From Drosophila pseudoobscura (Eukaryota > Arthropoda > Insecta > Diptera > Drosophilidae), in the NCBI RefSeq assembly GCF_009870125.1, contig NC_046679.1, forward strand, positions 7,192,001 through 7,256,000: 64,000 bases of DNA, in the 5' to 3' direction. Shown in pieces: positions 13,901-25,900 of this stretch. The notes under the pieces were generated by a model that searched no databases, was not told where the DNA came from, and worked only from the letters and a program-made list of their open reading frames with translations. Each line of letters opens with the position of its first letter. Within the stretch, counting starts at the first letter, position 1. The position numbers and the translations under genes were made by a program.

Positions 13901-16900
13901 TCAAGAGTCTCAGAGTAAAGTCAAGTTTGTAATTAAAAGCGAGATGCACTATCGGACGTTAGGGAATGACTCAGCCGCCGGACGGAGTGACCACAGCCCG
14001 GCATTGACCCATAAGCCGTAGTGTAAGCTGCGCTCGATTTGCTTGTTGACTTCAGATTACAACAAATATGGATTGTAAGTGAATACACTTGAAGAATAAT
14101 TAGATTTTATGAATTTTATGGAACTAAAATAGTAGTTTCCACATTTCTTGGGGAATAGTTCTGGAAACAACGGATCATGGTTCGTTTAGTGCTAGAAAAG
14201 GGATAGTTATTTCTTTAATTAAAATAATTGATAGAGGATCATTATTATAGCAGAATAAAGTACAAAATCTCTTCCAGGGAGTAGTTTAACCGCAAGGGAT
14301 GAGCTTTCATGGAAGCTTTACTTGGAAAGAGCGCAACATCTCTCCCTCTCTCTCTCTCACCTTACCGCTAGCTCTATTCTAGTGAGACTCGTTTCTTTCT
14401 GATTTCTATAATTTCTGGATTTTCACGGATAACATTTCTCCAGATTTATATTTATTGAAAGACAAAATAATTGTCCAGAAGTGGCTTTGCTTAAACCGTT
14501 CTTTCTTTTTTTTTTAGTGCAATGGCATCCGTTCCCGTTTTATTTTTAGCCTGGCATTGTTCGGCCCCGATTAGAGATCCGGAGACGCGGCTCTGCTCTG
14601 GTCACTTACCTCAAGATATTTCCATGCGACAGCTTGTTCAGCAGCTGCACCTCCCGGAGCATATTGGGTCGATTGGCCCGCAACTGATTCATCTTCAGCA
14701 CCATCACCTCGCCGGTCGTCCGGTGTGTGACCTACAAAAACAAACAAAAATCAGAAACATGGCAACATGGGATATAAAAATCGAGTACGAGTATATTGTA
14801 CAGTGAGTGGCACATAAATCAAACTCAAGTTCAGGCAATACATGGCACACGAGAGGACACTAACTAATAACGCGCGAGACATGTCACCACCCCGCCGTTC
14901 GTTCGATCCAGGGTCAAGTTCGGTGGTGGGGGGGAAAGTCATCTGGTTTGGATAATTGCATTGAAACAAGTGCAACAAAAGCATTCAGGTTTCTCATTGA
15001 TTTGTGCAGACCAATCAAAATGGTTTTTTGCTAAATGAAAAATCAATAAACTCGTCTGCGTTCGGGTTTGGTTGAATGCAATTTGAGGCACAGCCATCGT
15101 GCCGCAACAGCCACAGCCACTGCCACTGCCACAGCCACTGCCATGGTCATTGCAATTAAAATTGCAAATTGAATTTGCCATCAAAGGTGGAACCTCTAAA
15201 GTTCATAGGGTATGCCGTGGCCACGCCATGTGTCCACTACACGTAGCATGTATGTATTTTTTCCTGCGTCTGAGTACGGATTGCCACTTGGCGCCAGACA
15301 AACAACATTACTCACAATTCGCTTAAATAAATAGCCCCCAGTGGCTGCCGAGACAACAAACACAAGCCACAATGCCAGCTTGTGTTTGACTCTTCTTTAA
15401 TTCAATTTTTTTGTATTCTATTTTTATGCCTAGAGCCAAGAAAATACGCCAACAGAAGATGACATTCCGGACTAAGATCTACCTTAAACCTTTCCTGGGG
15501 GTACACGACAGACACTCTCTAATGCTAAGCCACTCTGGAAGAGAGAAAGCAGAGGATTCAGCCCTGGGAAATTGTTTTCTTCATTCCGGTTGTAGTTTGG
15601 AATACACTTTATTGGATTAATAGATAATTTCCAAATATATAATAGCTCTAGAGCGAAGTTACACCTCTTTAAACTTGGGAATTCCATATATCCTTCAACT
15701 AGCTCTCGGAGTCAAATATATCTATAATTTAGGGACTTTTCTCTGCCATTCTTTCCTATATACACCATATACCCCTCGAGAACAACAAGTACTGGGTATA
15801 AGAAGCAAACATAGTACAAAGACATAACCAGGAGACAGAGACGAAGTCGCGCGAATTTCTCGGCTCTCCGCTAATGGCAGCAAATTAAGTTTCCTTCTAG
15901 CCAGTTTGCAGCCCAGACATTCTACAACAAAACAAACTGTGGGTCTGTAGGTGAGTAAGTTGATATGGTAGATGGTATATCGTCGTATGGAAATGTGGAC
16001 CCGGCACACACGTGTGCGTGGGTGACACACACACCGTCGGGGTTGATGCCGACAGCCACAACCATTCATTCTTTATAGTCCTGTTGCTCATTTTGGCCTC
16101 TATTCGTTATTCGCTATTCGAAATTCGCTTTGTGGCTTTTGCGTCGGTGTTAACAAATTTATGAAGTTGCCATTGTCGTTGTGTTTGTCTTGGGGCCAAA
16201 GTCCAATTCATGGCGGTCCCCCGGTGTCAGAGATTGTTTGCCTCATTGTCTGGCAACATGTTGCCAATCAGAAAATAGGGGAAAAAGAATGTCTCCTCAG
16301 ATTCTTAACTCTAACGAGAATTTGATTTCCGCTTTGTGTCACTTTACGAGTATTTTTTCGACTATCTGCTCATTTGCTTATCGAAGAGCTTTCAATACAG
16401 TAAAACCGAGTGGGGTATTTATATATATCCGGCATCGAAGAGCTTTATAATGCCTGACACGCCCAGCCGGCGATATAATATTTGTGTAAGCTGAAAAGCT
16501 GACAGGTTTTTATGTTCCTGTTGTTTATCGTATTTATTCTATATTTTATATCGCTCTTTAATTACAAAATTGTTTTCTTGTGCGTGACTTTTGATGACTG
16601 AAGGCATTTTCGGTTTTCGGTTTGTTTGCCATTTATTTATTTGCATGAAATTTGTCTTTACAGAAGAGCCACGCCCCTAGATTCGGGGAAATTCATGAAT
16701 GAGACAATTAAAGCATTAGACAGCATTTAAGGCCATGTAGAGAGTCCATTCATACAAGAATTCTACAGAGTACGTGTATTTATTCAAAGACGTTCGAACG
16801 CGTTCGTGCCACAGACAAAGGCAAATAGTGCCGGCCCGCCTGCTCGCTGGACCAAAAAGTGGCACGTCCATGTCCCAGCCTCCCCCGTCCCTCCCCCACG

Positions 16901-19900
16901 ACTCTCGGCCAGACACAGCCTGCAACTGTGCTAAAAGAGAAGTTATGTGTGGATTGATCGCTGGATTGGCGGCCAGCTTCAAAGAGGTGTGTGTGTGTTC
17001 GTCTTTTGGGCAGGCCGGCAATGACGTGAGAAAAGAATTATAAACGCGCCAGACATCATGGGCCTTGGAAATAATCAATTAAACGGAAACAAAGGTGGCG
17101 ATGGCGGCTGGGAGAGACCGGAGACCTTTCATTCAGCTTCGTGTGTGGGAAACCGTTTGAGGGAAAGGTTCTAAAAGCTTTTCGAGCTGCTTAAGATTTT
17201 CAAACATTCATTGGCACCTCTCTAACTGATTCACACTGTAAACCCCCTCCCTAAACTCCCTTTACTCTTTCAATTTTCCCCTAAATGGTTGATAAACAAT
17301 CATCAAAAAATTTAAGCAAACAGAAATCATTTGTTTTGTTTGCCTTTAAAGAGCATGAAAATGCTTTCAGGCTTTTTGTGGACTCTTCAAATAAAGCTCT
17401 TCAAAACAAAACAGAAAATGTCAGCGGACTTGAGTCGTCTGTTCTGCGGAGTCGAATCGGCAAGGGGTATCGCCAAGTCAAAATGTATAGCAACAAGAAG
17501 AGAAGATTAAAATAAAGACAAAAATCCCTATGCAGCTATGCCGTTTGTTATTCTTGGTCTGCCTTTGCTGAAAGCTGAGAGCGAGAGAGATGGTCACTTC
17601 GGCAGTGCACAAGCTTATTACTGTTGTGCTGGAAATACAGAAGGAATTGTCGTTAGAGAGAGATAGCAATTCGAACGAAGGCATTGCGAGGGTAAGCCGG
17701 GGAATATTCGTGAAACTAAATGACGAGGGACTTCGGTTTTCTGACTCGCAGTTTCGCTTCACTTGCATTGTTTTTGCTGATGAGGGAGCGATAGAAGGAC
17801 AGAAGAAATGGCAGAGCGCGATCAGGAGAGTAGGCGTCCCGTTTGCTTACACACAAAAGCCACAAAGTGCAATTCCCCAGCGCTCGCATTGTTTTTGTTA
17901 CTGAGAGAGAGAGAGAGAGGGGACAATAAAAGGAAGAATAGAGAGAGAATTCCCAGAGAGTGCGAGAGTTCCGCGATAAGGCAACGCCTGTGCTCGTAGA
18001 TCAACAGATAAGACATTGGCGACGGCACTGCTCTCACGGCAAAAAAAAAATGCAAGTACAAATTATTATTACTTAACCAGTTTCTTACGGAACCCCCGGT
18101 GCCCCCCCGCATCGAATCGCATCACATCGCATACCGTCGATGGTTATGTCAACAACTGCATGTGGCAGGCAAATATATTTTGATTTTTTCTTTTTATTTT
18201 GGACGTAAATACCCGTATTTTCACTTTCAGTTGAGGCAAAAAATGAAAATAACACCAACAATAAAAATGGAGGCAGTTGCGGAAATAAAACAACAACGAA
18301 AGTTGCCGCACCACCTGAAAATACCAAAGCAACAAAAAAAAAGACAAAAAAAACATCCTTTTTGACCGAAAGGCCAGCAGCCTGGAGAGCAGGCCGAAAC
18401 CAGTCGCAACGGAACCGAGGCTCAGGCTCTGGCTCACACTGACATTTCAACCGGCAAAAAACCCAAAAAAAAAACCTGGCCCAGACCCGACCATGCATTT
18501 GGCATCTCTTTAGCGGCCAAAGCCAAACGCGTTTCGATGCGGCACGGGGTACACGTGTGACATTCGATCGTAGGACTGCGACGGCGATTGCCGCACCGGC
18601 GGCCACCGGCTGAGCGGAGAAAATATTTCAGATATTTCCACACAGCGTTTCGTTTTGCTGGTTAACAAATATTTAATGCGATTTACAGTTGCTGCTGCCG
18701 CTGCTGCTGGTCAATCATCTTTCTACACGGGCGACTCGGTGGCAACTTGTTGTGGCAACACCAGTTAGCGGTACAATGTCATACAGACGCAGAGAAGCGC
18801 AGAGCAGAGCAGAGCAGAGCAGAGCGGAGCGGAGCAGATCGGGTATTTCTGGCCAAAACGTGTTCTGGCACGCTCTCGCGCGTTTTTTTTTTTTTCACGC
18901 GGCTCTGTGAATACAGAGAAAGACAGAAAAATACAGAAATACGCACGACAAATGTCGGTTAAAACTGTGTAAGACAAATATTAGACGAGAGAGGTGTCTC
19001 AGTGGTGCTTCTGTCGGTGAATGGCGCTGGTTATGCCCATTCCCAGTAGCCATGAGAGCGTCCACCAAGCAGAACAAGCTGTAAGCCGGCTTTTTGAATG
19101 GAATTTAACCCAGTTTGCTTTCTTCTGTCCGTCTTTCTACTCATCTGGTGGTGCCTTTTCGGTTTTCGGCCAAGAGGCCGCTCCAAATGGCTTTTATTGC
19201 TCTGGTCAGTTATAACCAGTGGCCGGAGACAGGTGTTTTTGGTGCTTGGACGCCACAGTTTGTTGTGATATTTGCATGCCACAGAAGTGACAGCTCCAAA
19301 TGGGATTAATTATAATGATAATCACTGAATAGAAAGAGACTAGTTTTTCTATAGCGACATCTTCGATTCAAATGGGGGTCTTATTGGTGTTGCAACTCCT
19401 TCCCAAAGTCTTTTCATGCTACACTCACAGAAAAATCGATTTTTGAGCTAAAAAATAGTGGAATTAAATGGAAATCCCTTTTATTTTAAACATAAACAGA
19501 TTTTTTTGGAATGTCCCATATTTAGTTTAAATATATAAACATTGAAAATAAATATAATATATTAAATTTGAGGAAAATATATTTAATTTAAATCTAAAAA
19601 TTATTTTTTTAAATACGAAAAGATTTAATTTAAGAATCAAAATATTTTTTAAGTATTAGAAAATTAATTGAAATCTGTAAGGTATTTTTTAAATACGAAA
19701 ATATTTAATTGTAATCTGAAATATGTTTTTTAAATATGACAAAATGTAATTAAAATATGAAAATATTTTTTGAAATATGAGAAATTTAATTTAAATTTGA
19801 AGTATACTTTTTTATGCATATATGAAAATATTTAATTTAAATCTGAGATGTATTTTTATAAATACGAAAATTTAATTTTAATCTCAAATATTTTTTTAAA

Positions 19901-22900
19901 TAAAAAATATTTCATTTGATTATGAATTATTTTTGTATATATGAGAAATTTAATTTAAGTCTGAAGTATATTTCTTTTTATATGAAAATATTTTATTGAA
20001 ATCCAAAATATAGTTTTGTAACTATAAAAATATTTAATTTCAATGTGAAATCCATTCAACAAGTTCCCCTTTCGTACATTTTTATCCAAAGATCCTTTTT
20101 TTTGTTGTATCAATGAATACCCCGAACACCTGTCGTCCAGTCAGCAGTGTTTTTGGTTTACGATAAACTAAGACTAAAATTAACCTTGATAATTCATGGC
20201 TTTGTCCAGTGCTGGCTGGCTGACGTACTAGACCATATTTTTAGACCTCATGAAGTCGTCGATGCGGTATGCGTGGTCATTATCAGTATCAGGGCTATCA
20301 GCAAATATTTGGATTATAATTTAATGGGTAATCTTATCTGGAGGGTGGGGGCCCAGTCTTATCGCCTGCGGACGGCGGCCTGCGGCCTGCGGGGAACGCA
20401 CTCATGAATGGCCATAAAGATGCAGCCACAAGTGGGTGGATTCCACCTGAATTAATTAGCCAAAGAGCGGGCGAGTGGAGCGCGTGCATCAATCACCATA
20501 AACCCCATAAACATTTATGGGGTCTCCGAAGAGCGGAACACAAAAAACCAAAATTATATCTATATTTTTTTGGGGGCGGGGGGGAGGAGTCGTAAAAAAA
20601 TCCATGAACCGACAGCTCTCAAGAGTGCCGTTTTAAGCGGTCTGAAATTTGATTTTCATGCCGCAGACACCTTGCGGCCGAGTGGGCGTTGGGGCAACCA
20701 GGAAGTGCAGCATATCAGAGAACACATTTCAATGCGAAGATGTTGCAAGCTGCAATTACAGCCGGCACTCAGGCAAAAGATACAGTTGCCAAGATACAAA
20801 TTGTTTTGTTTTTTTTTTTGTATTGAACTCGGACTTTGGCTCGTTAAAATTATTACAGCTTTTAACAGTGGGTTTTTAATTGTTAACGGAAGCTTTTTGG
20901 CCGCTTTTGGCCGCAAAGTTATGCAAATGTTTTTTGTTGGCGGCTCCTGGCTCTCTGGCCGGCTTGTTGTTGCTTCCTTTTGTTGAACAAAATTTAATTT
21001 CGTGTTGAGCAAATAATTTAACAAGAAACATGTTGTAAAAGCGAGGCAGGAAGCAGAGGCAGCTGCAACACACGCATATTGCACAACATTTTGTGGGAGG
21101 ATGAAGTGGCAGCACTGGCAGTGGCAGTGGCAGCAATTATTAACCGTTAGTTGCCTGCCAACATGGAAATTCGATATGGACGGGGGAGGAGACGTTGCCT
21201 ATAGATACATTTTGTGTCTAAAATGCGGAAATTCAATGAGAGAGAGAGAGAGAGAGAGAGAGACAGCGAGTAATATTCCCATTGCATAATCTATGGCTCG
21301 ATCAGCCTTCAAGATCACCTTCAAACGGCAGTTCATTGCACGGGCTACGCTCTGGAACTATCTCTGGTATCTCTAAGTATAGCTTAATGGGCCCCATGTT
21401 ATGTCATCCCATTTAATGCTGTTCTCACGATCGACGAGACTCTAGGACGGCGCAACAGCGAACTTTACGATTACACGGGACATGGGACCCGGGGCCCCCG
21501 CATCCGTCTCGGCCTATAAAAAAAAAAAACATTTAAAATCGAACACGTTCTACATATTGAATTGTAATAAAGTCACTCCAGACATCACAGAGCCTGATCA
21601 CAGGGGAAATGTGCCTCGAATAAACTTAAAGGTAGGTTTCTACCCTTTTTTGTTCCTATAAACTGGAATACGTGCCCCCCCCGCCCTGTTGCCTCATAGG
21701 TGGGGACATGCTTCTGATTGAACTTGATTTGTTTATGGGCCTGTCGCCCCCGCTACACCCCCCTTCCCACCCCTACTATAGATATATAGTACCTCTCTGT
21801 ATCTATAAAAACGAAGGTCATTCTTTTGGGAGGAATCAATCATTAGGAAATTTTTTAAAAATATGTATAGGGCCCGATAATGATTAAATAATTTTTGCCG
21901 CCCCTTTTAATGCCTGTCACCGCTATTTATTTACCTTTGGTAGGCACTGTAAAAGCCGCTTAACTTGTTTACTTTTCGAATCAATGGCATGCCAAAAGAC
22001 ATAATAAATGGGTTAAATAAACAGAAAAAACGCAAGACTTGCCACAGAAACGCGTAGCATTTTTGGCAGGGCATAGAAAATTACAGTTGTTATTCATCAA
22101 ATCGAATATCCCCAAGGTAGTTTCCGCCAAATGAATACTACGAATACACTCGCAAGTAGTTAAAAATTCAGTGCTAAAAACAACAACAAAAACCATGCAC
22201 ATTCTAGCCTGAGTCATGGTTAAAGTATTCATTTATTCATAGAACATTAGGCAGTGAGGGAGGAGAACCTTGAATACTGGGAATAATAGCCATAGATATT
22301 CGCGCTACAAAGTATCTGTGGATTATCTAGGAACAGATAATACATATCTCCAGACAGATATAGGGATTACAAAGCAATTGGTGTTTCATTCTATACTTCG
22401 AATTCTGTGGGAAAGCGAGTCGCTTCATGGAAATCGAAAATCTAGATTGTATATCTCTGCAGGGGCGTAGCCAGGATTAAGCGAAGGGGGGTAAGGATTT
22501 TTTATATGAATTTTTGTACATTTTTTATTTATTATTTTTATTTTTTTTTTTGTATTTTATTTATTTTATTTTTTTTTAAATTTATTTTTATTTTTTTAAT
22601 TTTTTTTTTATATGCTTTCAGATGGATTGATTCGACCCAAAACCATTGGCAAAAACCAATTTGTTTTCTACTAAGCAGCCTTCCCTTGGGCTACTCTCTG
22701 TGTCACGCGTCATACAGCAGCGCTCCTCGGTTTTCGACTTGGCTTGGCTTGGACCTCTGGTCGCTCGTCCAGCTTTCCCTCGGGCTACTCCCCTTGCATC
22801 TCTGTGCCACGCGTCATGCAGCAGCGCCCCTCGGTGTTCGACTTGGCTTGGCTTGGTCCTCTGGTCGCTCTTCCAGCGTAAAGTTCTAGCATCTTCTAAT

Positions 22901-25900
22901 CTACTAAGTAGCCCTGAAATATCTCACGTCTATGCACTAATTACCCCTCAAATTTCATTGCAAAAAACATCTGACATTTTATATAGACATTGATCTACCC
23001 TCCCCATCCCCCTCCCCCTACCTCCTCCGATGATGATGATGTTTGTTCGTTCTGTAAACGAGTAAATAATTCCATCTTTAATGCGAACACAATTTAATTA
23101 AATGGATAAAACGTAACACAAAATCAATTAAAAGCAACGAACGCGCTGTCTTGTCTTGTCTTGTCTTGTCCATGGAAAAGCACACACGACGACAACAAAA
23201 ACGTCGTCAAACTGTGCTAAATACCAGAAATGAACGATACAGACAGAGAGGCAGAAGAGGCGGGGGGGAGACAGAGACAGAGACAGTGCCTAACTGTTAA
23301 TTGGATGTGGCGACTGTCAATCGATAGGTGGGGAAGTGTGTAAAGAACGAGCAGAGCACTGTCTCTCTCTCTCTCTCTCCCTGTCTGTGGCTCGTGTTTG
23401 GGGATTAAAAAGAAAAATTAATTTGACCTTAGAGCAAAATTTATCGAATTGCCAATTGATCGAACGATGGAATGGGCAGCACTTTTTCGCTTTTATTGGA
23501 TGCCCCTTTTCGATGGCATTGGAGGAAAGCCTAAGTCAGACTTGGATCATATATGCACTCTCTCTCTCCTCCTCTCTGTCGTCTTTAGGGATTAAGGAAA
23601 AATTAATTTGACCTTAGAGCAAAATTTATCGAATCGCCGATTGTTGGAATGGGCAGCACTTTTTCGCTTTTATTGGATTCCCATTCCCCTTTTCGTTTGC
23701 CTTGGAGAGCCTCAAACTTAAATCATATATGCACTCTCTCTGTCGCGTTTTGGGATTAGGGAAAAATTAATTTGACCTTAGAGCAAAATTTATCGAATTG
23801 CCGATTGATCGATGGATGGAATGGGCAGCACTTTTGAGCTTTTATTGGATTCCCATTCCCATTTTGATTGCATTGAAGAAGAGCCACTTGGATCATATAT
23901 CGACTTTCTCTCTTTCTCTCTGTCGCGTTTTGGGATTAGGGATAGAGCAATATTTATCGAATTGCCAATTGATCGATCGATGGGATGGGCAGCACTTTTT
24001 CGCTTTTATTGGATGCCCATTCCCATTTCGATTGCAATGAAGGAAAGCCTCAGTCAGACTTGGATCATATATGCACTCTCTCTCTCTCTCTCTCTGTCAC
24101 GTTTTGGGATTAGGGATAGAGCAAACATTTATCGTATTGCCAATTGATCGATTGATGGAATGGGCAGCACTTTTTCGCTTTTATTGGATGCCCATTCCCA
24201 TTTCGATTGCAATGAAGGCAAGCCTCAGTCAGACTTGGATCACATATGCACTCTGTCTCTCTCTCTTTCTCTCTGTCGCGTTTTGTGATTAGGGATAGAG
24301 CAAAAATTTATCGACTTGCCAATTGATCGATTGATGGAATGGGCAGCACCTTTTCGCTTTTATTGGATTCCCATTTAGAATGCTGGCGCCTTCGAAGAGA
24401 GCCCGCAGTCGGACTTGGATCAAATATGCGCGACGGGTAAAAGTCATGCAGTTTAATTGGTTTTATCGCACGCCTCGAATCGGCAGGCAGGAACATCAAT
24501 GGGCTCTCGGACATTCGTCAATTAAATTAGAAATCCGTGTGGCAGGGCGACGCGTGTGTCGCCCTTAGACAGGGAGGGGGGGAGGCAGAGGGAGTTCCAT
24601 TTGGCCATTTAAGACACGTCGCTGTGATTAAAATCAACATAAAGTCCAGACACACGTCTGGTTCTGCCCCTCACGAGAGAGACAACAACGAGGCACTTCC
24701 GTTATCGTGGCTGTTGCTGTGCCACTAAGTGTGGCGCATTTGCCATAAACAGCTGCCACAGCAGCAGCAGCCGCATGGGCCTCTGTCGTCTAGTGTCGCC
24801 CTCGGTCGCTTCCTTTGACAACCCAACCCAACCCAACCCAGCCGCCGCGCTCCGCACCAAAACAGCGATCCAATCAAGACGGCTCCCCGTTGCATGTTGC
24901 CCATAAAAGGGTCAGAGGCATGTTGGTGGCGATTAGCACGAGATGCCACAGCCGCCACCAGCCCGAGGACCCAGCCCGGGGGTGCCCGGGGAGTCGAAAG
25001 GGTTTTCCCTATTTGGCTAGCCAGAGACGCATCTCATTTGAATGGATCTTTCAAGTCTTTTGGGACAAAGAGCTGCATCTGATGCGGCATGCAACAGTCG
25101 CAAAACAAAGAGGAAGATGCATGCAGCAAGGCAGGCAAGAAATCAGCCAAAAAACACCAAAGGTGAAATACTCTTTACGAAGAGGAAAATTGAATACTCG
25201 GTTTTAAAATAAAAAAAAAAAAATAAATAAAAATCAAAACAATTTAAAACAAATAAAATAATACAAATATTAAAAAATAATAATAAACAATTCCACAAAT
25301 ATATAGAATAAATAGCCTAAATATTTCAAATAAAAATAAATATTTAAGATAAAATCAATCAAAATAATGAGAATTTAAAATAAATATTAAAAAAATAAAA
25401 TAAATCAAATAAAAAATTATAAAAAACATGACTTTTATAAAAAATTATATATATAAAATTAAACGAAAAGAAGGTAATAAAATGTAATGTGCATGAAGTT
25501 TTTAGGAAAAATATTCACTTTTGATTTGAAATATATTTATTATATAATGGAAATGTTTTTCAATCAATAAGTGATACAATATTTTTGTTATTTTAGTTTT
25601 TGTCAAATCTAATATTATATTACAAAAAAAATAAAAAACAAACAAAAAACGTGAAAACTTGTACAAAAAAAAAGGAAAACAAAATTAGAGTTGCAGTGAT
25701 TTTTTATATCAATTCAGCTGCAAGTCTATAGAATATAGACCTTTTGGATTCCTACTAAATCTATAGATAGGAAAAATTCCTGTGCAGAAATCTAGGAGCC
25801 AGAATGCGAGTTCTGATCCTCTGTTCAGAGTGGAAGTGCCTTGTGTAAGGGTATCCAAAAATAGGCCTCTAAAATCTACATTCTACTTGATCTTTGAGCC

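Larger units (their letters stand above)
1459..14609 (-). other. cdi 13.2 kb intron (no nested gene recognised)
   Basis: Donor GTAAGT at 14609, acceptor TTGCAG at 1459. 1,500-5,300 is unremarkable intron with short CT, GT and trinucleotide runs. A G-rich minisatellite lies at 5,405-5,705, an AT-rich element at 6,176-6,835, a Tc1-like foldback element at 6,966-8,614, an AGCC run at 10,940-10,970, CT/CA microsatellites near 11,520 and 12,485, and a GAGA-rich repeat at 12,985-13,320. No RNA gene was recognised. Confidence 0.75.

Noticed and set aside
18085..18606. 173-residue open frame on the minus strand
   Set aside because: Low-complexity phenylalanine/valine runs come from poly-A and AAC-rich intron DNA; no conserved motif.
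22506..22993. Plus-strand frames of 115-127 residues
   Set aside because: They begin in a T-rich tract and run through a direct repeat; the similarity between frames reflects the DNA duplication.
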